Origin: Hyphomicrobiales bacterium
GTDB lineage: Bacteria > Pseudomonadota > Alphaproteobacteria > Rhizobiales > Rhizobiaceae
DNA: 64,000 bases
Assembly (NCBI GenBank): GCA_900471515.1
Contig: UCFC01000013.1
Coordinates: forward strand, 1-64,000
Reading direction: 5' to 3'
Position 1 is the stretch's first letter. The number at the start of each line of letters is the position of its first letter. This document shows positions 28,086 through 37,347 of this stretch, in pieces. Position numbers and translations under genes: made by a program. The notes under the pieces were generated by a model. It saw only the letters and a list, made by a program, of their open reading frames with translations, was not told where the DNA came from and made no database searches.

Positions 28086-29491
28086 GAAGCCTCCATGACG
28101 GCGGCGAGGCCCGGGAAAAGATAATTCTTGCCGGCATTGAAATCGAAATTGGGATTTTCCCAGGCGATCATCTTGCCGGGATTGAGCAGCCCCTTCGGAT
28201 CGGTCTCATGCTTGAAGGCAAGCTGCACCTTGTCGGTGCGCTTCATGCCGCCCTCTTCCAGCGTATAGCGGTGCGGGTTGAAGATCGGGCAGCCATGATC
28301 CTGATGGATCCTGATGATCTCTTCCAGCCGCTCCTCGCTCGTGTAGCGCACCAGCGGCAGGCCCGAGCACTGGATCTGCCCGTCGAACTTGATGAATTCG
28401 AGATGGCCGGGCACCTCGTCACCGAAAATCTCCACCATCTTCTGCACCTTGGCGACATGATCCGGCCCCGGATACTGCACCTGCAGATAGGTGAAATTGG
28501 GATCGACCTTGAGCGCACGCAGCGTCGTGTGGTTCCAGGCAAGCTCGTAGGCATGCGGGATGCCGCGCATGCTCTCGACCTTGTCGGAGCGGAACATGAT
28601 CTCGCCCTTCTGCGCTGCCGTGAACGCCAGGAAGGCATCCATGGAATGCGGCGCGATCATCAGCACGACGATCGACTGGCCCTGGCGGATATAGGGCTTG
28701 TGGCGGGTGAAATAGTCATGCGGAATGGGAGCGGCGATCGGCGCGATTTCCTTGACGAGAATGCCGTTGCACTTCGCCAGCGCATCGGAATAGCGCACCG
28801 CATCCATGAACTCGTCATAGCCGACCAGAACGTCCACCCAGTCATAGGCGGGTGCGAGCGGCATCTCGATTTCCGTGATGATGCCGTTGGTGCCATAGGC
28901 ATGGCTGACCTTCTGCAGGTCCCAGCCGGTGAGGTCGAGCACCCGCGGCTCCGCCTCCATGGTCACGACCCGCAGGCGCAGGATATTGCCGAGATCGCGC
29001 AAGCCGCCCCAGGTGATCGAGCCGACGCCGCCCGAACCGCCGGCGATGAAACCGCCGACCGTCGCCGTCTGCGCGGTCGAGGGGTGGAAGCGCAGTTCCT
29101 GGCCGGAATGGGCCTTGGTCTGCTTGTCGAGCTGGGCGATCACGATGCCGGGTTCGCAGATCACGCGGCCCGGATGGATTTCCTTGATCCTGTTCATGGC
29201 CGCCAGATTGAGCACGATGCCGCCTGATAGAGGCATGGCCTGGCCGTAATTGCCGGTGCCCGCACCACGCGGCGTGACGGGCACGCCATGGGCGAAGGCG
29301 ACCTTGAGCGTCTGGATGACTTCGGCCTCGTTCTTCGGCGTGACGACGATATCGGCCGTCACATTGTCGAGCTGCGCCTTCAGGATCGGCGAATACCAGT
29401 AGAAATCCCGGCTCTTCTGGCGAACGAGCGCCGGATTGTCCTCGATCGCGATACCTTCGAGTTCTTTTTTTATCTTCTGATAATCGGCCAT
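28082..29491 (-). CDS. FAD-binding oxidase (FAD_binding_4/GlcD-like)
   Basis: A 469-aa flavoenzyme of the vanillyl-alcohol-oxidase fold. The PP-loop region is TPRGAGTGNYGQAMPLSGGIVLNL near residue 65, and GGVGSITWGGL near 145. The C-terminal FAD-oxidase domain ends DPKGLLNPGKMIAWENP, a family hallmark. The oxidised substrate is unknown; such enzymes act on hydroxy acids and similar alcohols. The ATG at 29491 begins one base after the deaminase stop, so the two are translated together. The frame is open to 29521 but that lies in the previous gene. Confidence 0.87.
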   Translation of the reverse strand: MADYQKIKKELEGIAIEDNPALVRQKSRDFYWYSPILKAQLDNVTADIVVTPKNEAEVIQTLKVAFAHGVPVTPRGAGTGNYGQAMPLSGGIVLNLAAMNRIKEIHPGRVICEPGIVIAQLDKQTKAHSGQELRFHPSTAQTATVGGFIAGGSGGVGSITWGGLRDLGNILRLRVVTMEAEPRVLDLTGWDLQKVSHAYGTNGIITEIEMPLAPAYDWVDVLVGYDEFMDAVRYSDALAKCNGILVKEIAPIAAPIPHDYFTRHKPYIRQGQSIVVLMIAPHSMDAFLAFTAAQKGEIMFRSDKVESMRGIPHAYELAWNHTTLRALKVDPNFTYLQVQYPGPDHVAKVQKMVEIFGDEVPGHLEFIKFDGQIQCSGLPLVRYTSEERLEEIIRIHQDHGCPIFNPHRYTLEEGGMKRTDKVQLAFKHETDPKGLLNPGKMIAWENPNFDFNAGKNYLFPGLAAVMEAS

Positions 29492-29492
29492 G

Positions 29493-30803
29493 TCAGGCTC
29501 CAACGACGCTATCGAGTTCACGGTAATCCGGCAGGCTGCGGTCGATCACCTTGCCGCGGCGAAGCACGACGCGGTCAGACTGCGGACGGGAAAGGAATTC
29601 GCTCCAGCGCCTTGCGCTGAAGAGCACGAGATCGGCGGGGTTGCCGATGGCAATGCGCCCCATCTGCGGCCTGCCGGCGATCCTGGCCGGTGACGTCGTG
29701 ACGACGCGCGCCGCGGTGTCGAGCGGATGGTCGAGATGCAGGATGCGCACCGCCTCGCGAAACACTTCGACAGGGTCGAGATCGCCGTAGGCATAAAAGG
29801 GGTCGCGCGTATTGTCGGAGGAAACGGCCGTCTCGACACCGGCCGCCGCCAGTTCCTTGAACAGCGTGACGCCGCGCCAGCGCGGCGTGCGGCCGGGATA
29901 GCGGTCCTGCAGGTACATGTTGCACATCGGCAGTGAGATGACCGCGATCCCCGCCTTTTGAACCAGTTCCACCGTCCGCTGCGCAACATCGTCATCCTGC
30001 CGCGCCAGCGAGCAGCAATGGCCCGCCGTCACCTTGCCTTCGAACCGGTTGCGCAGCACGGCCTCGGCGATCGCCTTCAATGTCTCGGCACCCGGATCGT
30101 CCGTCTCGTCGACATGCAGATCGATATCGAGGCCGTTCTCCGCTGCCGCCCGCAAAAGCGTATCGAGCTGCCAGTCGAGTGCCGGTCCCATCCTGGTGAC
30201 ACCGCCGAGCAGGCCGCCCGTGTCCTTCACGACGGCGACGAGATCGGCGAAGAAGGCTTCGTCGGCCATATTGTCGAGCGGGAACAGAGCGACCGCCTGC
30301 AGGGCGATCTTCTCTTTCCACTCGTCGCGCATGTCGGCAAACACCTCGAAGGAAATGCGGTGCTGGGGAGCGAGCGAATCCAGATGCGTGCGGATCAGGC
30401 CGGTGCCGTGCGCATAGGCCGAGCGCAGCGAGAATTCCATGCGCTTGCGCACATCGGCGGCCGACCAGTTGGCCTCGCGGTCCCTGCCGACGGCTTCGAG
30501 CGCGCCCATGAACGTGCCGTCCGGATTGGGTTTGCGCGGCCAGATATGGCCCTTGTCCAGATGCGTATGGATGTCGGCAAAGCAGGGCCAGACCATGCCT
30601 TCCTTCATGTCCGATTTGGCAAATTCCGCCGGCGCCGTGCCCGGCGGCAGGATTGCCGCGATGAGGCCATCCGCAATCACGATATCGGCCTTGACGAGCC
30701 CTTCCGTTGCCGGGGCCGCGTAGCCGGTCGCGACAGCCGGAAGCGTCGCATTGGCCAGCACGAAGCGGCCCGCATTGGGAGGAGACATGAAGGAATAGGT
30801 CAT
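29493..30803 (-). CDS. Cytosine-deaminase-like amidohydrolase
   Basis: A 436-aa metal-dependent hydrolase of the amidohydrolase superfamily. Metal ligands are visible: FADIHTHLDKGHIW near residue 75, the HLDSL and DLHVDETDD segments, GHCCSL near 250, and the Asp of AVSSDNTRDPFYAYGD near 315. This layout matches the cytosine deaminase/CodA branch, which also includes enzymes for other cyclic N-compounds (isocytosine, creatinine, triazine and pterin-like rings). The true substrate is therefore open. It overlaps the permease stop by one base. Confidence 0.85.
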   Translation of the reverse strand: MTYSFMSPPNAGRFVLANATLPAVATGYAAPATEGLVKADIVIADGLIAAILPPGTAPAEFAKSDMKEGMVWPCFADIHTHLDKGHIWPRKPNPDGTFMGALEAVGRDREANWSAADVRKRMEFSLRSAYAHGTGLIRTHLDSLAPQHRISFEVFADMRDEWKEKIALQAVALFPLDNMADEAFFADLVAVVKDTGGLLGGVTRMGPALDWQLDTLLRAAAENGLDIDLHVDETDDPGAETLKAIAEAVLRNRFEGKVTAGHCCSLARQDDDVAQRTVELVQKAGIAVISLPMCNMYLQDRYPGRTPRWRGVTLFKELAAAGVETAVSSDNTRDPFYAYGDLDPVEVFREAVRILHLDHPLDTAARVVTTSPARIAGRPQMGRIAIGNPADLVLFSARRWSEFLSRPQSDRVVLRRGKVIDRSLPDYRELDSVVGA

Positions 30804-31657
30804 CAGTTTTCCCGCTTCAGGCTGCTCTCATGCCAGCGATGCAGGCTGAGCCATGAAATGAAGGAGGTGATGGCAAAGATCGCGACGCCGAGCACCGACA
30901 GCATGAAGAGCGCTGCAAAGAGGCGGGGGATATTCATGCGGTATTGCGATTCCAGCAGGCGGAAGGCGAGGCCGGAACCCGCACCCGCCGAACCCGCGGC
31001 GAATTCCGCAACCACGGCTGCAATCAGCGCCAGGCCGCCGCCGATGCGAAGCCCGGTCATGAAATAGGGCTGGGCGGCGGGGATCTTCAGATAGATCAGC
31101 GTCTGCCAGCGCGAGGCGCCATAGAGTTCGAAGAGGTTGATCAGGTTGTGATCGACGCTCTTCAGGCCCTGCACCATGTTCGACAGGATCGGAAAGAAGG
31201 CGACGAGGAAGGCGCAGATCAGAAGCGCGACCTGCGTCGACGGCGCATAGATCAGGATCAGCGGCGAGATCGCGACGATCGGCGTGACCTGCAGGATGAC
31301 CGCGAGCGGATAGAAGGCGATTTCGATCCAGCGCGATTGCACCAGGAAGATCGCAAAACCGACGCCGCCGATCAGCGCCAGCGCAAGCGATATGAAGGTG
31401 ATCTGGGTCGTCACCCAGAGGGCAGGGGCAAGCGTGCCCCAATCATTGACGAAGGCGGCCGCGACGGCGCCGGGGCCGGGCAGGATATAGGGCGGCACGC
31501 CCGACATCACGACATAGATTTCCCAGATGACGATCAGCACGCCGATGACAAGAAAAGGCACGGCGATGCGCAGCGCCAGATCGCGCCTGCCGGCATTGAT
31601 CGGATTGGGACGGGGCGGGGGCAAGACCTCGGCCGTTTCGATACTCTCGACGCTCAT
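30803..31657 (-). CDS. ABC transporter permease (NitT/TauT type)
   Basis: A 284-aa inner-membrane permease with about six helices after a charged N-terminus. The BPD_transp_1 EAA loop is LFELYGASRWQTLIYLKIPAAQPYFMTGLRIG near residue 190. It belongs to the SsuC/TauC/ThiX group that imports sulfonates, nitrate-like ions or pyrimidine precursors. Start and stop both overlap neighbouring genes by one base, so it is tightly co-translated with the ATPase before and the deaminase after it. Confidence 0.9.
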   Translation of the reverse strand: MSVESIETAEVLPPPRPNPINAGRRDLALRIAVPFLVIGVLIVIWEIYVVMSGVPPYILPGPGAVAAAFVNDWGTLAPALWVTTQITFISLALALIGGVGFAIFLVQSRWIEIAFYPLAVILQVTPIVAISPLILIYAPSTQVALLICAFLVAFFPILSNMVQGLKSVDHNLINLFELYGASRWQTLIYLKIPAAQPYFMTGLRIGGGLALIAAVVAEFAAGSAGAGSGLAFRLLESQYRMNIPRLFAALFMLSVLGVAIFAITSFISWLSLHRWHESSLKREN

Positions 31658-32481
31658 CAATGGTCCTCCGCTCCGCCCATCGCCTCGATCAGCGAACGCG
31701 ACGCCGTCTCGCAGGCCTGCCGGTATTCTTCCGAGGTTCGGTAGTGCGAATCCCGCTCGAGGCTGGTCGTCAGCGGAAAATCCGCGTGAACGCGGCCCGG
31801 CCGCGCCTTCATGACGACGATGCGGTTGGAGAGATAGGCGGATTCGAAGACGGAATGCGTCACGAAAATCACCGTGATGCCCGTCGCCTTCCACAGCCGC
31901 AGCACGTCGTCGTTGAGCTTCTGACGGGTGATCTCGTCAAGCGCCGCGAACGGTTCGTCCATCAGCAGCAGCTTCGGCTTCGTCACCAGCGCACGGGCGA
32001 TCGAAACGCGCATCTTCATGCCGCCCGACAGTTCGCGCGGGAAGGCATCGGCGAAATCCTCGAGGCCGACCGTTGCCAGCACCTCCATGATCCGCTCCCT
32101 GGCGTCCGCCTTGGAAACGCCGCGCAGCTTCAGCGGCAGGTAGACATTGCCGAAAACCGTCTTCCAGGGCATCAGTGTCGGCTCCTGGAAGACGAAGCCG
32201 ATATCGCCTTCCGGCAGGCCCTTCGAATTGATGCGCGAACTCGGCCAGTCGATCTTGCCCGCGGAGATATCGCCGAGACCGGCGATGATGCGCAAGGCCG
32301 TGGATTTTCCGCAGCCGGAGGGGCCGAGAAGGCTGATGAACTCGCCGCTTTCGACCGTCAGCGACATGCCCGAAAGCGCGATCGTGCCGCTGGAAAAGAC
32401 CTTCGAGACCGACTGCATGACGACCAGCGGCCGCTTGCGTGTTTCCTTCGAAGGCGCCGCCTTTGTTTCGGCTAGGGACAT
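31657..32481 (-). CDS. ABC transporter ATP-binding protein (NitT/TauT type)
   Basis: A 274-aa ATPase. Walker A is LLGPSGCGKSTALRI near residue 53, the Q-loop FVFQEPTLMPW, the signature LSGGMKMRVSIARAL, Walker B LLLMDEPFAALD, and the switch His in FVTHSVFESAYL. The sequence groups with SsuB/TauB/ThiZ. It energises import of the compound bound by the adjacent periplasmic protein. Confidence 0.93.
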   Translation of the reverse strand: MSLAETKAAPSKETRKRPLVVMQSVSKVFSSGTIALSGMSLTVESGEFISLLGPSGCGKSTALRIIAGLGDISAGKIDWPSSRINSKGLPEGDIGFVFQEPTLMPWKTVFGNVYLPLKLRGVSKADARERIMEVLATVGLEDFADAFPRELSGGMKMRVSIARALVTKPKLLLMDEPFAALDEITRQKLNDDVLRLWKATGITVIFVTHSVFESAYLSNRIVVMKARPGRVHADFPLTTSLERDSHYRTSEEYRQACETASRSLIEAMGGAEDH

Positions 32482-32548
32482 TCTCTCGCTCTTTGATCGA
32501 AGGGGATGCGGCCCGCCGCTGAAGCGCGACGGGCCTGCCTTGGGAGGC

Positions 32549-33565
32549 TTACTTCTTCAGCGACGCGCCGACATTCTTGCAGACGAATTTCGTCGTGAAG
32601 GCCTTGGTGTAATCGGTGTCGGCCTTGACGACCTTGATCGCCACCATCTCGTCGAAGAACTTCTTGTAATGGGCGTCGGTAATGCAGCCGATGCCCTTGT
32701 CCAGGCCCTCGCCGGATTCGATGATGCCGTATTCCTTCATCTTGGCGATCGAATAGGCGATCTGGCCATCCGTCATTTCCGGATTGTCCTTCTTGATCAG
32801 CTCGTTGGCCTTGCTGTTGTCGCCGTAGAGATAGTTGTACCAGCCCTCGATCGAGGCATCGACGAAGCGCTGGACGACATCAGGCTTGCTGTCGATCATC
32901 TGCTGGGTCGTGGTGATCATCGTCGAATAGGGCGAATAGCCGTTGTCGGCGAGCAGGAAGACCTTCGGCTCCCAGCCGGTCTGCTTCTGGATCTCGTAGG
33001 GTTCCGAAGTCAGGTAGCCCTGCTGCGCGGACTGCTTGTCGGCAAGGAACGGACCCGGATTGAAATTGTAGGGCTTGTACTGCTCGTCCTTGAAGCCCGG
33101 GAAATTCGCCTTCATCCACTCGAAATAGGTGAGGTAGCCGTCCTTGCTGAGGAACAGCGTCTTCAGCTTGGCAAGATCGGCGAACGTGTCGACGCCGGCA
33201 TCGGGATGGGCGATCAGGATCTGCGGATCCTTCTGGAAGATCGCCGCGACATCGACGAGCGGAATGCCCTGCTCGACAGCCGAGAGTTCACCCTGCGGCC
33301 CGCCCATGTAGAAATCGATCTTGCCGGAGATCAGCAGTGCGCTGTTGGCCGCGTTCGGCCCGCCCTGCACAATGGAAACGTCCAGGCCGTATTTGGCATA
33401 GGTCCCGTCGGCCACGGCCTGATAGAAGCCGCCATGCTCGGCCTGCGCCAGCCAGTTGGTGCCATAGCTGACCTTGTCGAGCGCATAGCCGGGTACGCTG
33501 GCGGCAAGCATGCCGCCAAGCCCAAGGACTGCAGAAAAGACGGATGTTTTCAATCTGTTGGACAT
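32549..33565 (-). CDS. ABC substrate-binding protein (NMT1/ThiY-like)
   Basis: A 338-aa periplasmic protein with a Sec signal (basic MSNRLKTS, then a hydrophobic stretch, cleavage after PGYA). The mature part starts LDKVSYGTNWLAQAEHGGFYQAVADG, the NMT1/ThiY pattern. This group binds pyrimidine precursors, sulfonates or related small compounds. It is the first gene of the six-gene operon and is divergent from the LysR regulator, with 183 bases between. The operon's deaminase suggests an N-heterocycle as ligand. Confidence 0.88.
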   Translation of the reverse strand: MSNRLKTSVFSAVLGLGGMLAASVPGYALDKVSYGTNWLAQAEHGGFYQAVADGTYAKYGLDVSIVQGGPNAANSALLISGKIDFYMGGPQGELSAVEQGIPLVDVAAIFQKDPQILIAHPDAGVDTFADLAKLKTLFLSKDGYLTYFEWMKANFPGFKDEQYKPYNFNPGPFLADKQSAQQGYLTSEPYEIQKQTGWEPKVFLLADNGYSPYSTMITTTQQMIDSKPDVVQRFVDASIEGWYNYLYGDNSKANELIKKDNPEMTDGQIAYSIAKMKEYGIIESGEGLDKGIGCITDAHYKKFFDEMVAIKVVKADTDYTKAFTTKFVCKNVGASLKK

Positions 33566-33748
33566 GGCGGCGTTCCCCTTCTGGTGCCCCGGAAGCTCGT
33601 TTTCGGCCCCCGATTTTCTTCATTTGAGCGGTTGCTTCGCTCTTTGAAAAGCATCAAAATTCGTGCGCAACGATGCCTTTTTGGCATCCCATCCGCGGTC
33701 TGTGCCTAAATTGGGCGCCGTGCTTAAAAACAATGCAACGAGGCCGGA

Positions 33749-34699
33749 ATGCTGCACTCCAGAAAGCTTCTCTACATCAACGAGATCGCCCGCACGGGGT
33801 CGATCCGCAAGGCCGCGGCGCGCCTCAACGTCGCGTCTTCGGCCATCAACCGCCAGATCCTGGCGCTGGAGGAGGAGATGGGCGCACCGCTCTTCGAGCG
33901 CCTGCCGAGGGGGCTGCGCCTGACGGCTGCCGGCGAACTCTGCATCGAGCATATTCGCGAGGTTCTGAAGAACTACGAGCGGCTGGAGGGGCGCATCCGA
34001 AGCCTGAAGATGCAGCAGGCCGGCAAGGTGCGGCTGGTCACGACCGTCGGCCTTGCCTCCGGCCCGTTGCCGGAAATCATCGCCCGCTTCCAGTCGGAGC
34101 ATCCGCGCGTCTTCATCCAGCTGCGCAACGATGCCGGCACGACGACCGTCAACCCGGTGCTTTCGGGGGAAGTGGATATCGGCCTCGGTTTCAACATTCC
34201 CGCGACACCCGGTATCCGCACGCTCGGCAATTTCGATATCCCGATCGGCGTCATCCTGCCGCCCGGCCACCCCCTGATCGGGCCGGGTCCGATCAATCTC
34301 GCCGATGTCGTGCAGGAACGGCTGGTGCTTGCCCAGCAGGGCACCAGCCTGCGGGAGGTCATCAACCTTGCCATGGCGAGACTCGACGTTTCCGTCGAGC
34401 CGGTTCTGGAAACCAATGCTTCGGAAATGCTGAAGAAACTCGTCAAATGCGGGGCAGGGCTCTCCATGCTGAACCCGCTCGACGTCATCACCGAATGCCG
34501 GCAGGGCGAACTGGTGTTCCGCCCGATTGCCGAGCCGCACAGCCGCCATCAGCCGATGAAACTCTTTGCCCGCGCCCGTGCGCCGCTCGATTCCGCCACC
34601 AGCCTTTTCGTCGAATATCTGCTGGCCGAACTCGCCGGCCTCGTTCAGGAACTGCAGGCCAAGGGGCATATTCCGCTGGAGCGGCCTGTTAGCGCCTGA
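33749..34699 (+). CDS. LysR-family regulator of the transport operon
   Basis: A 316-aa LysR protein: helix-turn-helix in residues 5-62 ([39 protein letters not shown]), effector domain from about 90. It is divergent from the ABC/deaminase operon and is the natural candidate for its inducer-responsive control. Its stop directly abuts the stop of the creatininase-family gene on the other strand. Confidence 0.9.
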   Translation: MLHSRKLLYINEIARTGSIRKAAARLNVASSAINRQILALEEEMGAPLFERLPRGLRLTAAGELCIEHIREVLKNYERLEGRIRSLKMQQAGKVRLVTTVGLASGPLPEIIARFQSEHPRVFIQLRNDAGTTTVNPVLSGEVDIGLGFNIPATPGIRTLGNFDIPIGVILPPGHPLIGPGPINLADVVQERLVLAQQGTSLREVINLAMARLDVSVEPVLETNASEMLKKLVKCGAGLSMLNPLDVITECRQGELVFRPIAEPHSRHQPMKLFARARAPLDSATSLFVEYLLAELAGLVQELQAKGHIPLERPVSA

Positions 34700-35497
34700 C
34701 TACTGTGAATAAAGGTTGGCGAGCGGATAGCGCTTCAGGTCTTGGAGCAACTCGATAAAGCCCTTTACCTGATGGCGGCAGATCGCTTCGCCCTTTTCGG
34801 CCGTGCCCTTCGAGGCATCGCCGACGACACCGTTCGGATTGAGGTCGTGGGCGATCCAGGCCAGCGAATGCGGCGGCAGCGGCTGGATATAGCGGGATTG
34901 CTCACGCATCCATTCGGCCTTCGAGGCAAAATTCTGGGCCTTCTCCATCCGCACCAGGTCCGGCCGGAAATGCAGCATCAGGGATGTCTCCACCTCGCCG
35001 CCATGAATGCCGTAACGCGTCTCGTGCTCGCTGATCATGCCGTCGGGGTTGCCGAAACGTCCCCATTGCGTGGAAACGACGGCCATCTGGTGGCGCACGC
35101 GCAACTCGCGGGCGACGATGCTCATGATATCGACGTTGCCGCCATGCGAATTGACGATGACGAGCTTGCGCAGGCCGGCTTCCGCCACTTTCGCGCCGAT
35201 CGCCGTCCAGACAGGGATCAGCAGTTCGGCGCCGAGGGAAAGCGTGCCCGGACCGTAGACATGCTCGTTGGCCTTGCCGATTTCCTGGGTCGGCAGGACG
35301 AGGATGTCGAGGTCGCCGGGCCGCTGCCGGCGCAGTTCCGCTAGCATGCCGTTGGCGATTGCGACATCGGTTGCGATGGGCAGGTGCGGGCCGTGCTGTT
35401 CGGTCGAAGCGATCGGCAGGATGGCGATGGTCGTATCGGCGGAAAGCGCGGCAAAATCGTAGGTGTTCAGTTCGTTCCAGTAGAATGGTGTCGCCAT
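34700..35497 (-). CDS. Creatininase-family amidohydrolase
   Basis: A 265-aa metal hydrolase of the creatininase family, which opens cyclic amides or formamide-like groups. Metal ligands are seen in ASTEQHGPHLPIATD near residue 35, NSHGGNVD near 125 and GGEVETSLML near 175. Relatives include creatinine amidohydrolase, FAPy deformylase and mycofactocin peptidase, so the name gives the fold, not the substrate. It converges on the LysR gene and lies upstream of the transport operon on the same strand. The ATG at 35497 is preferred over the longer frame. Confidence 0.87.
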   Translation of the reverse strand: MATPFYWNELNTYDFAALSADTTIAILPIASTEQHGPHLPIATDVAIANGMLAELRRQRPGDLDILVLPTQEIGKANEHVYGPGTLSLGAELLIPVWTAIGAKVAEAGLRKLVIVNSHGGNVDIMSIVARELRVRHQMAVVSTQWGRFGNPDGMISEHETRYGIHGGEVETSLMLHFRPDLVRMEKAQNFASKAEWMREQSRYIQPLPPHSLAWIAHDLNPNGVVGDASKGTAEKGEAICRHQVKGFIELLQDLKRYPLANLYSQ

Positions 35498-35782
35498 CGC
35501 CGCGTCCCTCTTGTCGTTATTGGAGAGTGAGTAGGCAATAACGCGGCATGCGAAAAGCATCGATTTGCGCGCGCGCCGTTGCCTTTTTGCGCGCATGATG
35601 TCTCATCGTGTCTCTGGCTCGCTGTCACGCAGGGTCGCCGGCGGGAAATAATATTTCGCCGCCGCCCTTTTCGGGGAAGGCTTTGGTTTGACCGCGCTTG
35701 GCACAGGTCTGTAGATAGTCACCAGCATGCAGGCATGCCTGCAAGTGTTCGAAATAAACGATTGGCAACTGGAGGGCCGACC

Positions 35783-36442
35783 ATGAGTCTACGTATCAAC
35801 GATATCGCTCCCGATTTCACTGCCGACACGACCCAAGGCCCCATTCAGTTTCACGACTGGATCGGTGGCGGCTGGGCCGTCCTCTTCTCGCATCCGAAGA
35901 ATTTCACCCCGGTCTGCACCACCGAGCTCGGCACCATGGCCGGTCTCGAAGGCGAGTTCACCAAGCGTGGCGTCAAGATCATCGGCATTTCCGTCGATCC
36001 GGTCGAAAGCCACGGCAAATGGAAGAACGACATCAAGACGGCAACCGGCTTCGATGTCGAATATCCGCTGATCGGCGACAAGGATCTCAAGGTCGCCAAG
36101 CTCTACGACATGCTGCCGGCCGGCGCCGGCGAGAGCTCCGAAGGCCGCACGCCCGCCGATAACGCCACCGTGCGCTCGGTCTTCGTCATCGGCCCGGACA
36201 AGAAGATCAAGCTGATCCTCACCTACCCGATGACGACGGGCCGCAATTTCAACGAGATCCTGCGCGCCATCGATTCCATCCAGCTGACCGCCAAGCATCA
36301 GGTTGCAACGCCGGCCAACTGGAACCAGGGCGACGACGTCATCATCACCGCCGCCGTCTCCAACGAAGACGCCATCGCCCGCTTCGGCTCCTTCGATACG
36401 GTTCTGCCGTATCTGCGCAAGACCAGGCAGCCGACGGCCTGA
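35783..36442 (+). CDS. Peroxiredoxin (1-Cys, Prx6-like)
   Basis: A 219-aa thiol peroxidase that reduces H2O2 and organic peroxides. The peroxidatic cysteine is in FTPVCTTELG near residue 46, with the TxxC surroundings SHPKNFTPVC. The long C-terminal domain (VATPANWNQGDDVIITAAVSNEDA) is typical of Prx6-type enzymes. No clear resolving cysteine is present. GGAGGG stands before the ATG. It is followed by a strong terminator and is monocistronic. The 285 bases upstream of it contain a repeated GCATGC-like stretch but no gene. Confidence 0.92.
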   Translation: MSLRINDIAPDFTADTTQGPIQFHDWIGGGWAVLFSHPKNFTPVCTTELGTMAGLEGEFTKRGVKIIGISVDPVESHGKWKNDIKTATGFDVEYPLIGDKDLKVAKLYDMLPAGAGESSEGRTPADNATVRSVFVIGPDKKIKLILTYPMTTGRNFNEILRAIDSIQLTAKHQVATPANWNQGDDVIITAAVSNEDAIARFGSFDTVLPYLRKTRQPTA

Positions 36443-36480
36443 AATCGCCGCGGCGCTGACCGAGTGATGGAATCAATAGA

Positions 36481-36505
36481 CGCCCCGTCCGCGGGGCGTT
36501 TTTTT
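36481..36505 (+). terminator. Rho-independent terminator of the peroxiredoxin gene
   Basis: CGCCCCG-TCCG-CGGGGCG followed by seven T: a perfect 7-bp GC stem with a tetraloop and T-run, 38 bases after the stop codon. Confidence 0.92.
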
Positions 36506-36552
36506 GACCTGCTGCCGAGCCCCGTATTTTGAGCGTATGGGCTTTATGTTCT

Positions 36553-36651
36553 CTATTTGCTGGACGTGATGCTCGCGTAGGCGAGGCCGGCTGCGAAAAA
36601 CGCAAATGCCGCGACAACGCCTGCTACGATGATGATGGTATCCGTTGGCAT
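36553..36651 (-). CDS. Tiny single-span membrane protein (32 aa)
   Basis: The reading frame encodes MPTDTIIIVAGVV, a continuing hydrophobic Ala/Phe/Leu helix to about residue 26, and the polar end ITSSK. GGAGAT stands before the ATG with normal spacing. Membrane proteins this short are often missed. I believe close relatives recur in Rhizobiaceae, but I cannot check. The function is unknown. Confidence 0.6.
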   Translation of the reverse strand: MPTDTIIIVAGVVAAFAFFAAGLAYASITSSK

Positions 36652-36728
36652 AGTAATCTCCGTCGATTGCCGACGGAGATTACGGCGCTTTCAGTCCCGG
36701 TCGTTTGAGCGAAGTCAAATCGGGTGGC

Positions 36729-37277
36729 CTATTCGGACGGCGTCACGCGGGTCCAGAAGTCGTTGAACGCGACCGAATCGAAAAAGGCCGAGGCGCGGAC
36801 GATGCGGTCGTCGCGCATGTCGAGAAACCAGGCATAGGTATTGACGTAGGGCTTCCCGTCCCGGGCAATGCCGCGGGCGTCGAAAAACACGATCACGGTA
36901 TCGCCGTCGGCATAGACGTTGCGGATCGCGGGCTTCAACGGCGCCTTCATCCGCGCATTGAACGGGCGGATCACCTCACGCAGGAACGCCTCGCGGCTGG
37001 GATAGGTCTTCGATGCCAGCGAATAGCCCTCGATCGTCCAGCGGGCGTCGTCGGCAAGCAGGTCGTAGGGGCTGCCGGTGCCGTTCGCCCAGGCTTCGAA
37101 GCCGGCCTCGACGGCGGCCTTGTTGCGACGTTCGGTTTCGGTCAGCGCCTGTGCTGCGGCACGGGTTTCGAGCCCGCCGAGGGCCAGGATGGCGGCGGCA
37201 ATGCCGAGGGCGGCGTGGAAAATGCGGCGGGCGAGGGATGCTGGGCTGCGGACGGTCGCGCTTGCGGTCATGGACAT
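36729..37277 (-). CDS. Exported SnoaL/NTF2-like protein
   Basis: This 182-aa protein has an N-terminal signal (basic SLARRIFHAALGIAAAILALGG, likely cleaved near AAA-QA) followed by an NTF2-like cone domain of about 135 residues (NKAAVEAGFEAWANGTGSPYDLLADDARWTIEGYS). Such domains hold ketosteroid-isomerase-like or polyketide-cyclase-like enzymes and many binders. It is the last gene of a set (AraC regulator, GlcG-like, SDR, this) on the minus strand. The role is unknown. Confidence 0.78.
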   Translation of the reverse strand: MSMTASATVRSPASLARRIFHAALGIAAAILALGGLETRAAAQALTETERRNKAAVEAGFEAWANGTGSPYDLLADDARWTIEGYSLASKTYPSREAFLREVIRPFNARMKAPLKPAIRNVYADGDTVIVFFDARGIARDGKPYVNTYAWFLDMRDDRIVRASAFFDSVAFNDFWTRVTPSE

Positions 37278-37347
37278 GGCTTCCTCCAGGGGTGGGGTGC
37301 TGGTGCGGCACCCGCCGAGCGGGTGCCGTCTGCGGGTTCGTCGCCGG

